64,000 nt of DNA, taken from the NCBI RefSeq assembly GCF_000626715.1, contig NZ_AQRA01000004.1, forward strand, positions 310,001-374,000, in the 5' to 3' direction. Position 1 is the stretch's first letter; each line of letters starts with the position of its first letter. The notes under the pieces are model-generated. The model was not told the DNA's origin. It saw only the letters and a list, made by a program, of their open reading frames with translations, and ran no database searches. A program made the translations under genes and the position numbers. This stretch comes from Aquimarina atlantica (GTDB lineage: Bacteria > Bacteroidota > Bacteroidia > Flavobacteriales > Flavobacteriaceae). Positions 55,392 to 64,000 of this stretch are shown one piece after another.

Positions 55392-56373
55392 AATAAAAAT
55401 AGGCATCATAGGGTACGGTAACTGGGTTAAAGACGCTTATATACCTGCTCTTGCCTATGACGGAAGGGCTGATATTGTTGCCATTTCTGCAAAAAGTGAT
55501 GCTACCATCGCGGCTATCAAATTACAATTTGGAGATACCATCGATATATCTAATAATTATGAAGATCTGCTACATTCACCCTCGATTGATGCCATAATGA
55601 TTGCCGTACCTGATGCCTTACATGGCAAAATTGTAATGGAAGCACTAGATTCTGGTAAGGCTATCTTTTATGAACCTCCTATTGGTCATACCAGAGATTT
55701 AATCCCTAAAGTATTGAGTAAATTGGTAAATGCTTCGCAAATCACACATGCCGATTTAGAGCTAGGGCTTATTCCTGTTATAGCAAAAGCTGCTGAACTC
55801 ATAAAAAATGAGGCTATCGGGAAAATCCAAACTGCAACTATTGATTTAAGATCTAATTGGGGGCCAGAACCTGATCAGGATACAACAAATATCAATCGTT
55901 TATCGCTCTGGTATGTTCATGTCCTTAACATATTACTAAATGCCACACCGAGTCGGGTTCTTATTATGGATGGTTATGGAACTAGTGGACGAAGACAAAC
56001 CCGAAGTTCTGGTTTTTTTGATTACAATGGTATTTGGGGGGAGTTAAAAGTTAATATAGATAGTGTAGACGAACTGGTCATTACCGTAGAGATTATTGGT
56101 AGTAAAGGAGATATTTTCATAGATATTTTAACAGGAGAATTGAAATTAAGAACCAAAGAAAAATCTTTAATAGAACATTTTCCTGCATTGCAGCCTTATG
56201 CAGATTGGCCCGGAATGAGAGAATCGATTACTCATTTTTTAGATGCCGTAGAAAGTGGAAATCCAAGTTTTGCCAATGCACACCTGGTTGCAGAATTACA
56301 AGCCATAGGCATGGCATCTGAAGAATCTAAAGATACAGGAAATTGGGCTATAGTAAAAAGTATACTACCATAG
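55384..56373 (+). CDS. Gfo/Idh/MocA-family protein lacking the EKP lysine
   Basis: 329 residues. N-terminal Rossmann fold IGIIGYGNWVKDAYIPAL (about 6-23) and a C-terminal Gfo_Idh_MocA alpha/beta domain. The usual EKP catalytic motif is EPP (97-99), so the lysine that helps catalysis is absent. The protein may have lost dehydrogenase activity or use another residue. Overlaps the SemiSWEET gene by 8 nt; part of the sugar-related operon. Confidence 0.82.
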   Translation: MSKIKIGIIGYGNWVKDAYIPALAYDGRADIVAISAKSDATIAAIKLQFGDTIDISNNYEDLLHSPSIDAIMIAVPDALHGKIVMEALDSGKAIFYEPPIGHTRDLIPKVLSKLVNASQITHADLELGLIPVIAKAAELIKNEAIGKIQTATIDLRSNWGPEPDQDTTNINRLSLWYVHVLNILLNATPSRVLIMDGYGTSGRRQTRSSGFFDYNGIWGELKVNIDSVDELVITVEIIGSKGDIFIDILTGELKLRTKEKSLIEHFPALQPYADWPGMRESITHFLDAVESGNPSFANAHLVAELQAIGMASEESKDTGNWAIVKSILP

Positions 56374-56432
56374 TAGTATTTATATTCTCTTTTACTGTTC
56401 TAAAATCATTTAAATTAACGTGTAGTAGTATT

Positions 56433-57539
56433 TTATTTACAATATTTACTCAGATATTCTGTTGGTGTCATCGAAGTTACTTTTTTAAATGCTCTATAAA
56501 AACTGGTTTTACTACTAAACCCACACTCTTCACCAATAGCCTGAACGGATATTCTCTGTAGTGCACCCGATTGTAGCATTTTTTTAGCTTTTTTAATACG
56601 ATGGTGATTCGTTATTTCATAAAAATTAGAATTCATTTTCTCACTCAATACCTGTGAGATATGATGAGATGGCACATCAATAGTCTTTGATAAATCTGCT
56701 ATTTTAAAGTTAGGTATTACATACCAGTCTTCATTTTCAAAAAAAGCCTGTATTTGTTGTTGTATTTCCTGTGATCGCATTTCAGACAATGGAGATGTTT
56801 TATATTTTTTGCCTTCCAATACAGGAAGAATTTGCTTTATATCCACAATCCAATACCCTAGTAACAATACGGTTATCGACATTAGTCCAGAAAGAATAAT
56901 CTCTGCTGTTATCGCAGAAGCACCGGTAAGTAAAAAACCTGCTTGCAATATGATTTCTATAAAAGCTAAAATCGCAAGTAATACACCAAATCGTTTTAGT
57001 AAAATACTATTCTTTTTATCTTTTTTATATATTATTATTAAGGTTGCAACCGAATATATCAACAATAAGATCAAATGTAAACTTGCTTGCAACCAATCAG
57101 AAAAAGCTACTGCACCACCAGGTAAAATATCATAATAGTATTGTATGATTTCTTGTTTTTCTTCTGAACTTCCCAAATACCTGGGAAAAAGAAGTGTCAA
57201 CATTATTAAAAAAGGTAAAACATTAATAGCATCTATTTTTTTTAACTTAAAAGAAGGATCCCCATAACTCTTCACAAATAGGTAAAAACAAGGACCTACC
57301 AAAAATAACAATGGATATCCAATCCCTAACATATGTGGCCATTGCCTGATCAGTTGAGTAGTAAACAACAAGTATGTAAACAAATGCTGTATGAGGCCAA
57401 AAAGAGTTATAGCTAGAAAATATCTCGATTGTTTAAGCGAGGTACTTTTAAGAATTACCAAAATAACAAAACCGCCAACCACAATAACTCCTCCTAACAG
57501 AAAAGTAACCATAAATGCAAAAGACTCTATACTATTCAT
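56433..57539 (-). CDS. membrane-anchored AraC-family regulator
   Basis: 368 residues with seven hydrophobic segments in the first 230 residues and an AraC HTH (about 265-366: FKIADLSKTIDVPSHHISQVL ... IGEECGFSSKTSFYRAFKKVTSMTPTEYL). Third member of this architecture in the window. Divergent from the SRPBCC gene. Confidence 0.88.
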   Translation of the reverse strand: MNSIESFAFMVTFLLGGVIVVGGFVILVILKSTSLKQSRYFLAITLFGLIQHLFTYLLFTTQLIRQWPHMLGIGYPLLFLVGPCFYLFVKSYGDPSFKLKKIDAINVLPFLIMLTLLFPRYLGSSEEKQEIIQYYYDILPGGAVAFSDWLQASLHLILLLIYSVATLIIIYKKDKKNSILLKRFGVLLAILAFIEIILQAGFLLTGASAITAEIILSGLMSITVLLLGYWIVDIKQILPVLEGKKYKTSPLSEMRSQEIQQQIQAFFENEDWYVIPNFKIADLSKTIDVPSHHISQVLSEKMNSNFYEITNHHRIKKAKKMLQSGALQRISVQAIGEECGFSSKTSFYRAFKKVTSMTPTEYLSKYCK

Positions 57540-57693
57540 AGTATAAAAATAGTGCTACTTAATTAAATGAAAAACCGAATCAGGTATAATATATAACGAA
57601 TGAGTATCAATTAATTGAGTGTACCCTATTTTCAAGGCTTCCCACGATTTTCTAAACTACTTTTATGGTATAAAAACAATTAAAAAAATAGAT

Positions 57694-58242
57694 ATGATAC
57701 GTAAAATTTTAAAAGGAATAGCTTTATTTCTGGTACTAGATATTGTTATTGTACTGGTATATGGTTTTGTTCAATATCCAAAAGCCAAAGGCGTACAACA
57801 CTTTACTGCTGAGCGAGTCATTAATGCTCCCAAAGATCAGGTTTGGGAAATAATTTCTGATGTGGGTAACTACCATAAAGTAACTGCTTCTAATATTAAT
57901 CATGTAGAGATTGTTGAAGGAGAAGGTTTAGGAATGAAACGTGTTTGTAGTGCACCCGATGGAAGCAGCTGGGAAGAAACCTGTACATTATGGAACCCTG
58001 GTAAAGAGTTTCAGTTTGTTGTGAATACTCAAAAAGAAGATTACCCTTTTCCTTTAAAATCATTATCCGGTTCCTGGAAATTGGAAGAAATAGACGCTAC
58101 TCAAACTCGTCTTTTTCTGGACTTTGCCTACGAATTTAAAAGCCCTTTTCTAAGCGGATACTTTTTATCTATGGGGACAGAACAAGCCGAAAAAGACACC
58201 GAATTTTTATTAAATAACTGGCAGAGATTAGCTGAAAAATAA
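57694..58242 (+). CDS. membrane-anchored SRPBCC (START-like) protein
   Basis: 182 residues from the ATG at 57694; the open frame extends 25 codons upstream without protein-like character. One N-terminal helix (LKGIALFLVLDIVIVLVYGF) anchors a polyketide-cyclase/SRPBCC domain (FTAERVINAPKDQVWEIISDVGNYHKV). It should bind a hydrophobic ligand at the membrane. The next gene starts 10 nt later. Confidence 0.8.
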   Translation: MIRKILKGIALFLVLDIVIVLVYGFVQYPKAKGVQHFTAERVINAPKDQVWEIISDVGNYHKVTASNINHVEIVEGEGLGMKRVCSAPDGSSWEETCTLWNPGKEFQFVVNTQKEDYPFPLKSLSGSWKLEEIDATQTRLFLDFAYEFKSPFLSGYFLSMGTEQAEKDTEFLLNNWQRLAEK

Positions 58243-58252
58243 AATCAATATT

Positions 58253-59122
58253 ATGAAAACATATATCACAATACTTATATTTTTGATCTCTACATACACC
58301 ATCTTTTCTCAACAAAAAATTCCAGGTTGGTTTATTAATAATATGGAACAATCGGTTGGTAGCTGGATTACTGATAATAAAACCTATAAAAGTAAAAATG
58401 AACCTTTTGATCAATACGGTATGGATTGGAAATGGGGAATCGGAAAACAAAGTATCACTGGTAAGCTTTATGGACTAATTAAAGGGAAAAGACAAGGAAC
58501 TTTTTGGGAATTCCGGCAATATTGGGATTTTACCAAAAACCAGGGTATTGTTATTCAATACGGAGTTGATGGTACAGTAGGAATTGGCCCTATGACTCAA
58601 AAAGAAGGAAATCAAACCGAAATGATTCAGGAATTTACAAATCCTGATGGTAATAAAAATATTCACAAGCATATTTCAAGTTTAAAAGAAGGTGAACTTA
58701 TTACCACTTCATTCGACATTCAACCAAACAAAACATGGAAAAAAAGAAGATCGTACATTTGGCATATAACCAAAAACAAAAACATCATGAATCTCGGTAT
58801 TTTTTCAATTTCATTAGCAGTAAAGGATATTAAAGTTTCTAAAGACTTTTATGAAAAACTAGGTTTTACAATGATCGATGGCAATTTGGATCAAAAATGG
58901 GCTATTCTTAAAAATGGTACATCAAAAATTGGGTTGTTTCAGGGAATGTTTCCTAAAAACACACTGACTTTTAATTCGGAAAATGCTCGTGATATTCATA
59001 AAAAGATAAATGGAGAAGAAATTATGGTTACTATGTCTAATGGTATGGATAAAAACGAGGGACCTGCATCTTTTATGATTACCGATCCCGATGGAAATCC
59101 TATTTTAGTTGATCAACATTAA
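58253..59122 (+). CDS. secreted lipocalin-like domain fused to a VOC (glyoxalase-like) domain
   Basis: 289 residues. Signal peptide ending YTIFSQ, then a beta-rich domain (about 22-175: GWFINNMEQSVGSWITDN, WEFRQYWDFTK) like secreted DUF1579/lipocalin-type proteins. At about 179 a second domain begins with its own Met (MNLGIFSISLAVKDIKVSKDFYEKLGFT), a normal VOC-protein start. The exported first half and the usually cytoplasmic second half suggest a recent gene fusion by loss of a stop codon. Co-transcribed with the SRPBCC gene. Confidence 0.7.
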   Translation: MKTYITILIFLISTYTIFSQQKIPGWFINNMEQSVGSWITDNKTYKSKNEPFDQYGMDWKWGIGKQSITGKLYGLIKGKRQGTFWEFRQYWDFTKNQGIVIQYGVDGTVGIGPMTQKEGNQTEMIQEFTNPDGNKNIHKHISSLKEGELITTSFDIQPNKTWKKRRSYIWHITKNKNIMNLGIFSISLAVKDIKVSKDFYEKLGFTMIDGNLDQKWAILKNGTSKIGLFQGMFPKNTLTFNSENARDIHKKINGEEIMVTMSNGMDKNEGPASFMITDPDGNPILVDQH

Positions 59123-59242
59123 AAAAAGTATAAATCAAAAAAACCTGTCAGTTTACGAATCATTCACGGGTTTAAATTAATGGTACTTAAAATGTTATTT
59201 TAAAGCAAAAAATTCGACCTTTAGTATAAACTATCACGAATT

Positions 59243-60454
59243 ATGAGTCTTTCTAAAGTTACTTTTATCAATGCAGATGGCCAAACATTATCGGGGAGGT
59301 TAGAGCTTCCAGCCGATCAGCATCCGCATAATTTTGCATTATTTGCACATTGTTTTACTTGTAATAAAAATCTGGGTGCGGTACGAAATATAAGTCGAGG
59401 TCTTACTTCTAAAGGATTTGGTGTGTTAAGATTTGATTTTACCGGGCTTGGAGAAAGCGAAGGTGATTTTGAGGATACCAATTTTTCTGGTAATGTTGAA
59501 GATCTTGTAGCTGCCGCACATTTTTTAGCAAAAGAGTATAAAGCTCCTTCCCTGCTTGTGGGGCATTCTCTTGGTGGTGCCGCCTCAATATTTGCTGCGG
59601 CAAAAATAGATAGTATCAAAGCGGTAGCGACTATTGGAGCTCCTTCTAATCCAAAGCATGTTGCTCATCTATTAAAAAGTGGTTTAGAAGAAATTCAAAC
59701 TAATGGAAAAGCCACAATCAATCTAAGCGGAAGAGATTTTACAATAAAAAAACAATTTTTGGATGATTTAGAAACCAAATCACTTCCTAATGTTGCGAAG
59801 AATTTAAATAAAGCACTTTTAGTCATGCATTCTCCACAGGATACTACAGTACCTATAAAAAATGCCGAAGAAATCTATCACGCAGCTAAGCACCCTAAAA
59901 GCTTTATAACATTAGATGGAGCAGATCACTTACTGATGCGAAAAGAAGATTCTGTATATGCAGGAACGGTTATTGCCGAATGGTCATCACGATACATTGA
60001 GATTCCTGAAGAACCAAAACTTAAAAGCCAACATCATGTAGTTGCCAGTTTAGGAAATGCTGAAGGGTATACAACTCATATGAAAGTGGGTAATCATTAT
60101 ATGATTGCAGATGAGCCAGAAAGTGTAGGAGGTCATGATTTTGGACCATCACCCTATGAGTATGTATCGGCAGGATTATCGGCCTGTACAGCTATGACTA
60201 TAAAAATGTATGTTGCCCGAAAAGGGTGGGATTTACAACATGTAGAAGTACACACTAGTTATAGTAAATCTCATATAGTAGACTGTGAAAACTGTGAAGA
60301 TCCAACCGCAAAAATTGATACTTTCGAAAGAGAAATAAAGATTGAAGGAAATCTTGACGAAAAACAAATTGCCAGAATCTTACAGATCGCAGATAAATGT
60401 CCGGTTCACAAAACATTACATAGCGAAACACAGGTAATTACGACTTTGATTTAA
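59243..60454 (+). CDS. alpha/beta hydrolase-OsmC fusion protein
   Basis: 403 residues. Alpha/beta hydrolase domain (1-250) with nucleophile elbow GHSLGG (Ser 109), acid/His region ending DGADHLL; OsmC domain (about 265-403) with both redox Cys, in SACTAMTIKMYV and DKCPVHKTLH. OsmC proteins reduce organic hydroperoxides; the fusion is a known arrangement in proteobacteria and Bacteroidota. Ends at a strong terminator. Confidence 0.9.
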   Translation: MSLSKVTFINADGQTLSGRLELPADQHPHNFALFAHCFTCNKNLGAVRNISRGLTSKGFGVLRFDFTGLGESEGDFEDTNFSGNVEDLVAAAHFLAKEYKAPSLLVGHSLGGAASIFAAAKIDSIKAVATIGAPSNPKHVAHLLKSGLEEIQTNGKATINLSGRDFTIKKQFLDDLETKSLPNVAKNLNKALLVMHSPQDTTVPIKNAEEIYHAAKHPKSFITLDGADHLLMRKEDSVYAGTVIAEWSSRYIEIPEEPKLKSQHHVVASLGNAEGYTTHMKVGNHYMIADEPESVGGHDFGPSPYEYVSAGLSACTAMTIKMYVARKGWDLQHVEVHTSYSKSHIVDCENCEDPTAKIDTFEREIKIEGNLDEKQIARILQIADKCPVHKTLHSETQVITTLI

Positions 60455-60468
60455 AAAATTATAGCAGA

Positions 60469-60504
60469 AAGAACCGCTAATTTCATAATAAATTAGCGGT
60501 TCTT
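60469..60504. terminator. bidirectional terminator
   Basis: Perfect 15-bp stem AAGAACCGCTAATTT / AAATTAGCGGTTCTT with a 6-nt loop, between the OsmC fusion gene and the convergent metallophosphoesterase gene. Strong stem; the T run is inside the arms, so it works in both directions. Confidence 0.82.
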
Positions 60505-60536
60505 ATCAATATTATTTACTCTTTTTTTAGATCATA

Positions 60537-63500
60537 TCATTGTTTTATTAATCTCTGTGTCTTTACAATCTTACCATTTTGATTATGTATTGAAAGTAAG
60601 TAAAGTCCAGAATCAATGTGCTTTGGAGTTATTGTTATCGTTTTATTTGATGCTGTTACTAAAATTCTTTCTTTATAAATGACTTTTCCTTCTAAGTTAT
60701 AGATAACAGCTGTATAATCTTTATTTTTTTCTGATAAAGGTGCAGTAATATTAATTGCTGTAGTAAAGGGATTAGGATGTACTATAAAAGATTTTTTGTC
60801 TGTAATTGCAATAATCTCTGAAGATCTGGCACTAACAGTTGTATATTCTACAATTAATCTGGCTGCTTTGGTAGCCCCTCCTTCATATGAATCTGCTACT
60901 CTTTTTGCCGATGTACTGGTTAAACTATTTCCCTTTCCTCTAATAATAAAACTTACGTTGTTACCAGATGTCCAGTTGTTTTTATTAACCAAGCTTTGCA
61001 CCATATTTTTCAGGTTAGGAGAACGTTGGGCATTTCCACTTTGATTACGGGACCAGGATTGTGGGTTCCAGGTAACTTTATTTGAAAACACAGCTCTTCC
61101 TGAAACATTATTGGATGATGAAAATGCTGGTGAATTATTACTATTATGAAGTGATATTTCTAATGTAGCTCCTGCACTATGGCTTTCGTCTGCAGTAAAC
61201 TGCAGGTAAGCATTGGTTATAGTTGCATTTTTGGGTATTCCTACCGACCTGAATCGTAATCCGATAACCTGATAACTAGAATTATTACTACTATCATAAA
61301 CCAATTCTAAATCACTACTATTCGTATATAAGCTTCCGTTTTTGTCCTCTTCTACATCATCATTTCCATTACTTATAGCAACTTCTACAGTTTGCGATCC
61401 TCCTGTAGAGGTTTCGCTAAAAGTAGCAGTAATATCTTTGTTAGCATTCATTGTAATAGTAGCGGGGTTTGTGGTTCCTGCAAGTGCCCCACTCCATCCA
61501 TCAAACTGCCATCCAGATGAAGCAGTTGCGGTAACTGTAGCCAAGCTACCATCACTATAGGTTCCTCCTCCACTTACAGTACCTTGTCCTACTGTACTTG
61601 TGGTTAGTGTATAGGAAGTAGAAGATTGATTACGCATATAATTTGCATACACCGAGTATCTGTAATTACTTTGAGATCCACTGCCATAATTTGATGGTAT
61701 ATTATTACCGTTTGCAGACCAACTTGATCCAGTAGCCTGATATCTTCCCGGGCTTCCAGATACATAAGCGATACCAGGATTGTTAGAAAATATCCAGGCC
61801 AACCATATCGTATCTCCGTTATTTACAGTAACCGGGCTTTGTAAAGAAACGGTTTGCCATCCCCTGGTTGATCTTACTACCGTTATATTAGTTTGTCCTA
61901 GTTTATTGCCAGGCACTCCATTGTTATCTGCATATACCCCTAATTGCACATTTCCGGTGCCACCAGCAATATGCATTGTAATACTTTGCAAAATACCATC
62001 TTCACTCATTGTATATGGCATAGCTCTACGGGTAGCGTGTTTTGAGTCGCTGGTTCCAATAGTTGTTATTCCTAGTGTATAAAGTGTAGCAGATTCATCT
62101 AGTGTAGTAATGCTTTTTGTTGAACTAAATCCTGAAACATTTCCTGCTGCATCTTTTGCTTTAATTCTGAAGGAATATGTAGAGTTTGGAGATAGTCCAT
62201 TTACCGTATATCCAGTAGAAGCTATGGTAGTTATCACCGTATTATTTTGATATACATCATATCCTGACACAGCAATATTATCTGTTGATGCATTCCAGTT
62301 TAAAGAAACCGAATTTGCTGTTACATTAGATGATGTTAAACCCGTTGGCACGGAAGGTGCCTCATTATCTGGTACATTGGTATTGTTTATAGTTATCACA
62401 GCACCATTAGAAGGATTCCATATATCTAGATTTGAAGGTGTTTGAAATACATTATTGTTTGACACCTCTCCTACTTGAGAGGCATTATCTACCTTGATTG
62501 TTCTGGTTTCTATCTTATTTGCATCTACAAAGATCCATTTAAACTGGTTAAACATTGCCGAATTACGAGTCCAGCTTTTGTTATCATTATTAGAACGTAA
62601 CGGAGCTCCCCAACAGCCTTCTCCTGCATATACAGTTCCGTTTTGATCATCTCTTACAAATCCTTCGTCATTACCAGACCCGGTAGATGGTCGAACGGGC
62701 CAGGTAGTTTTTACGGTGTGAGCATCACATTCTACCACTAATTTTACGCCTTTATCATAAAAAAGTTGCGCCCAGTTACTGTATTGACTATTTCCTTCTC
62801 TTTTAGAAGAAACATGAGGTCGCATGGGTTTATGATATTGTGCCATTTTCCAGATTACATTAGGATTGGCATTTAGATCATTTTGTAACCATGTAGTTTG
62901 GCTTCCCGAAATAGAAATTTCTGTATTAAGTGTATATGTTCTCACCAAATTATTCCCAAAGGTCAGGGCATAATATACACTGGATGAGGGTACATCAAAA
63001 AGATTATAAATACTGTTATTACTATCTTCATGATTTCCTCGAGTAGCTATAATTGGAAACATTCTGTTATCATTCGCAATGGTTAGTTGCCAATCATTAA
63101 ACCAATCGATCCATTCAGAATTACTATCTCCATTAGTCATATCTCCACCAAATAATACGGCATGAGGTTTTAATTTTGCTACTAAGCGATTTGCATTTTT
63201 TCTTGGCGTACGATTATTACGAGAGTCCCCTCCTGCAATGAAAGATAATCGACTATTATCTCCCGGAGCAGTTTTAAACCAAAAACGCTCACTGGTTCCC
63301 TGGCTGTCTTTAATTACAAAATAATATGCCGTATTAGGAGACAGTCCTGTAAGACGAGCAAAATTATTATTCATTCCTTTATAAGACACTGTCCTGTCTG
63401 GAGTTTTAGAATTTGGGTAACTGCTATAATTTGTTCCATAATCTGTGGTTCCGTAATAAACAACAGGGTTATTTCCTGAGGTCTGATCCCACCCAATTAC

Positions 63501-63605
63501 TATAGAAGTGGCGGGATTATCCCGTAAAGTTAGACGGTATTTCCCGTTAGAAGCTTGAGTTTGTAATCCCAAAAGAATTACAATAAGAAAAATAAGTTTT
63601 TTCAT
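60537..63605 (-). CDS. T9SS-exported multidomain metallophosphoesterase
   Basis: 1022 residues. Order: signal peptide (1-18); purple-acid-phosphatase-type FN3 domain (20-115); calcineurin-like phosphoesterase (about 118-300) with GGDSR, GGDMTNG and RGNHE metal motifs; FN3 domain (about 418-503); a beta-sandwich (505-655); an InlB/Flg_new-type repeat (GWQFDGWSGALAGTT, about 700); a beta-sandwich of the DNRLRE/CBM96-like type (740-930); T9SS type A tail (VHPNPFTTAINI ... GLYLLSI). Probably cleaves phosphate esters on or outside the cell surface. A TACTTTTG box lies at 63639-63646 on the minus strand. Confidence 0.88.
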   Translation of the reverse strand: MKKLIFLIVILLGLQTQASNGKYRLTLRDNPATSIVIGWDQTSGNNPVVYYGTTDYGTNYSSYPNSKTPDRTVSYKGMNNNFARLTGLSPNTAYYFVIKDSQGTSERFWFKTAPGDNSRLSFIAGGDSRNNRTPRKNANRLVAKLKPHAVLFGGDMTNGDSNSEWIDWFNDWQLTIANDNRMFPIIATRGNHEDSNNSIYNLFDVPSSSVYYALTFGNNLVRTYTLNTEISISGSQTTWLQNDLNANPNVIWKMAQYHKPMRPHVSSKREGNSQYSNWAQLFYDKGVKLVVECDAHTVKTTWPVRPSTGSGNDEGFVRDDQNGTVYAGEGCWGAPLRSNNDNKSWTRNSAMFNQFKWIFVDANKIETRTIKVDNASQVGEVSNNNVFQTPSNLDIWNPSNGAVITINNTNVPDNEAPSVPTGLTSSNVTANSVSLNWNASTDNIAVSGYDVYQNNTVITTIASTGYTVNGLSPNSTYSFRIKAKDAAGNVSGFSSTKSITTLDESATLYTLGITTIGTSDSKHATRRAMPYTMSEDGILQSITMHIAGGTGNVQLGVYADNNGVPGNKLGQTNITVVRSTRGWQTVSLQSPVTVNNGDTIWLAWIFSNNPGIAYVSGSPGRYQATGSSWSANGNNIPSNYGSGSQSNYRYSVYANYMRNQSSTSYTLTTSTVGQGTVSGGGTYSDGSLATVTATASSGWQFDGWSGALAGTTNPATITMNANKDITATFSETSTGGSQTVEVAISNGNDDVEEDKNGSLYTNSSDLELVYDSSNNSSYQVIGLRFRSVGIPKNATITNAYLQFTADESHSAGATLEISLHNSNNSPAFSSSNNVSGRAVFSNKVTWNPQSWSRNQSGNAQRSPNLKNMVQSLVNKNNWTSGNNVSFIIRGKGNSLTSTSAKRVADSYEGGATKAARLIVEYTTVSARSSEIIAITDKKSFIVHPNPFTTAINITAPLSEKNKDYTAVIYNLEGKVIYKERILVTASNKTITITPKHIDSGLYLLSIHNQNGKIVKTQRLIKQ

Positions 63606-63789
63606 TATTTGTGTGTTAGGGTTAGTGTATTAAGAAATCAAAAGTACTTTATTACGAATACGTTAAGCACACCTAGATTTACTATTAATAGAGAATTAAA
63701 TCTGGTAACATAAACTTTAAAAAATCATAACAAATAACAAGAGGTTAATTAACATAGATACGTTGAGGGTTACCTTTTTTCTATATATG

Positions 63790-64000
63790 TTATTTTTTTA
63801 CCACTCTCTTAGTAATTAAAGAATATCCGTTTTTATCTATCACTTGAATAACATACATTCCTTTATCCAGAATTTCGGGACGAATACTTACCATATTATT
63901 TTTGATTTGTGTTTTCTTAGAAAATAGACGTTTTCCATTAGCACTATAAATCTCTACATGTATTTCATCTTGTGCTATAGGAATCAGAATATTTAATGCT
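63790..64000 (-). CDS. 3' end of a T9SS-exported protein (partial)
   Basis: The minus strand is open from the window edge to a TAA at 63790-63792 and encodes about 69 residues: ALNILIPIAQDEIHVEIYSA, then IRPEILDKGMYVIQVID and the end ITKRVVKK. This is a T9SS type A sorting domain without its opening NP motif, which must lie outside the window. The catalytic part is unknown. Confidence 0.75.
   Translation of the reverse strand, partial: ALNILIPIAQDEIHVEIYSANGKRLFSKKTQIKNNMVSIRPEILDKGMYVIQVIDKNGYSLITKRVVKK

Noticed and set aside
1..64000. tRNA, rRNA or riboswitch genes
   Set aside because: None seen on either strand by reading; no cloverleaf ends or conserved riboswitch cores noticed. A covariance-model scan would be decisive.

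Overview
The window is chromosomal DNA of a Bacteroidota bacterium, most likely a marine member of the Flavobacteriaceae. The signs are low GC, AT-rich intergenic regions with almost no Shine-Dalgarno sequences, one clean TTG/TAnnTTTG promoter, several proteins starting with signal peptides ending in SAQ or SCK, three proteins ending in type IX secretion (T9SS) sorting domains, LytS/LytTR regulatory pairs, membrane-anchored AraC regulators and DUF2490. I see no rRNA, tRNA, CRISPR array, phage or complete transposase gene. Genus cannot be fixed from the sequence.

Layout. 0-19 kb is ordinary: a MoxR-type AAA+ ATPase with its VWA partner (minus), an M28 peptidase, a DASS anion transporter, a secreted metallo-beta-lactamase-fold protein plus a large BNR/sortilin-like beta-propeller protein, a T9SS-exported reprolysin-like protease with chitin-binding-type modules, two lipoproteins of the TraB/EreA-like sort, and a LytS/LytTR system followed by DUF2490 and an isochorismatase-like hydrolase.

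19-39 kb is an accessory island. All genes lie on the plus strand, many encode small unknown proteins, and the blocks are separated by a repeat family: seven full copies and four single-end relics. I read the repeat as a REP/BIME-like or MITE-like derivative of a REP-associated tyrosine transposase (RAYT). Each full copy has a hairpin at each end built on CGGATT/AATCCG, an internal GTGACTG stem followed by T residues that looks like a terminator, and, in three long copies, the last roughly 40-45 codons of a RAYT reading frame (YIHNNP..., then RNYADL). Short copies lack 75 bp between two GTTTTAAAT direct repeats. Between the repeats sit modules that usually pair a membrane-bound regulator with an exported or membrane enzyme: AraC + serine hydrolase, LytTR + CPBP protease, LytTR + exported intradiol dioxygenase + DoxX, AraC + S41 peptidase. 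There is also a ParD antitoxin whose ParE partner has decayed. Two further short repeat families occur near gene starts.

39-50 kb continues with mixed accessory enzymes: two class C-like serine hydrolases, a PER/CfxA-like class A beta-lactamase, a FAD monooxygenase, a second EreA-like protein, two methyltransferases, a second-type methionine aminopeptidase, and a Crp-like regulator next to a secreted RidA protein. That last pair is bracketed by a direct repeat of about 162 bp and has a perfect TGTGA-N6-TCACA site between the two genes.

50-64 kb is again conventional: another serine hydrolase, a second LytS/LytTR pair, a Crp-like regulator, a small acetyltransferase/SemiSWEET/oxidoreductase operon, an AraC regulator, SRPBCC and lipocalin-like/VOC genes, an alpha/beta hydrolase-OsmC fusion, and two T9SS-exported proteins on the minus strand, the last cut by the window edge.
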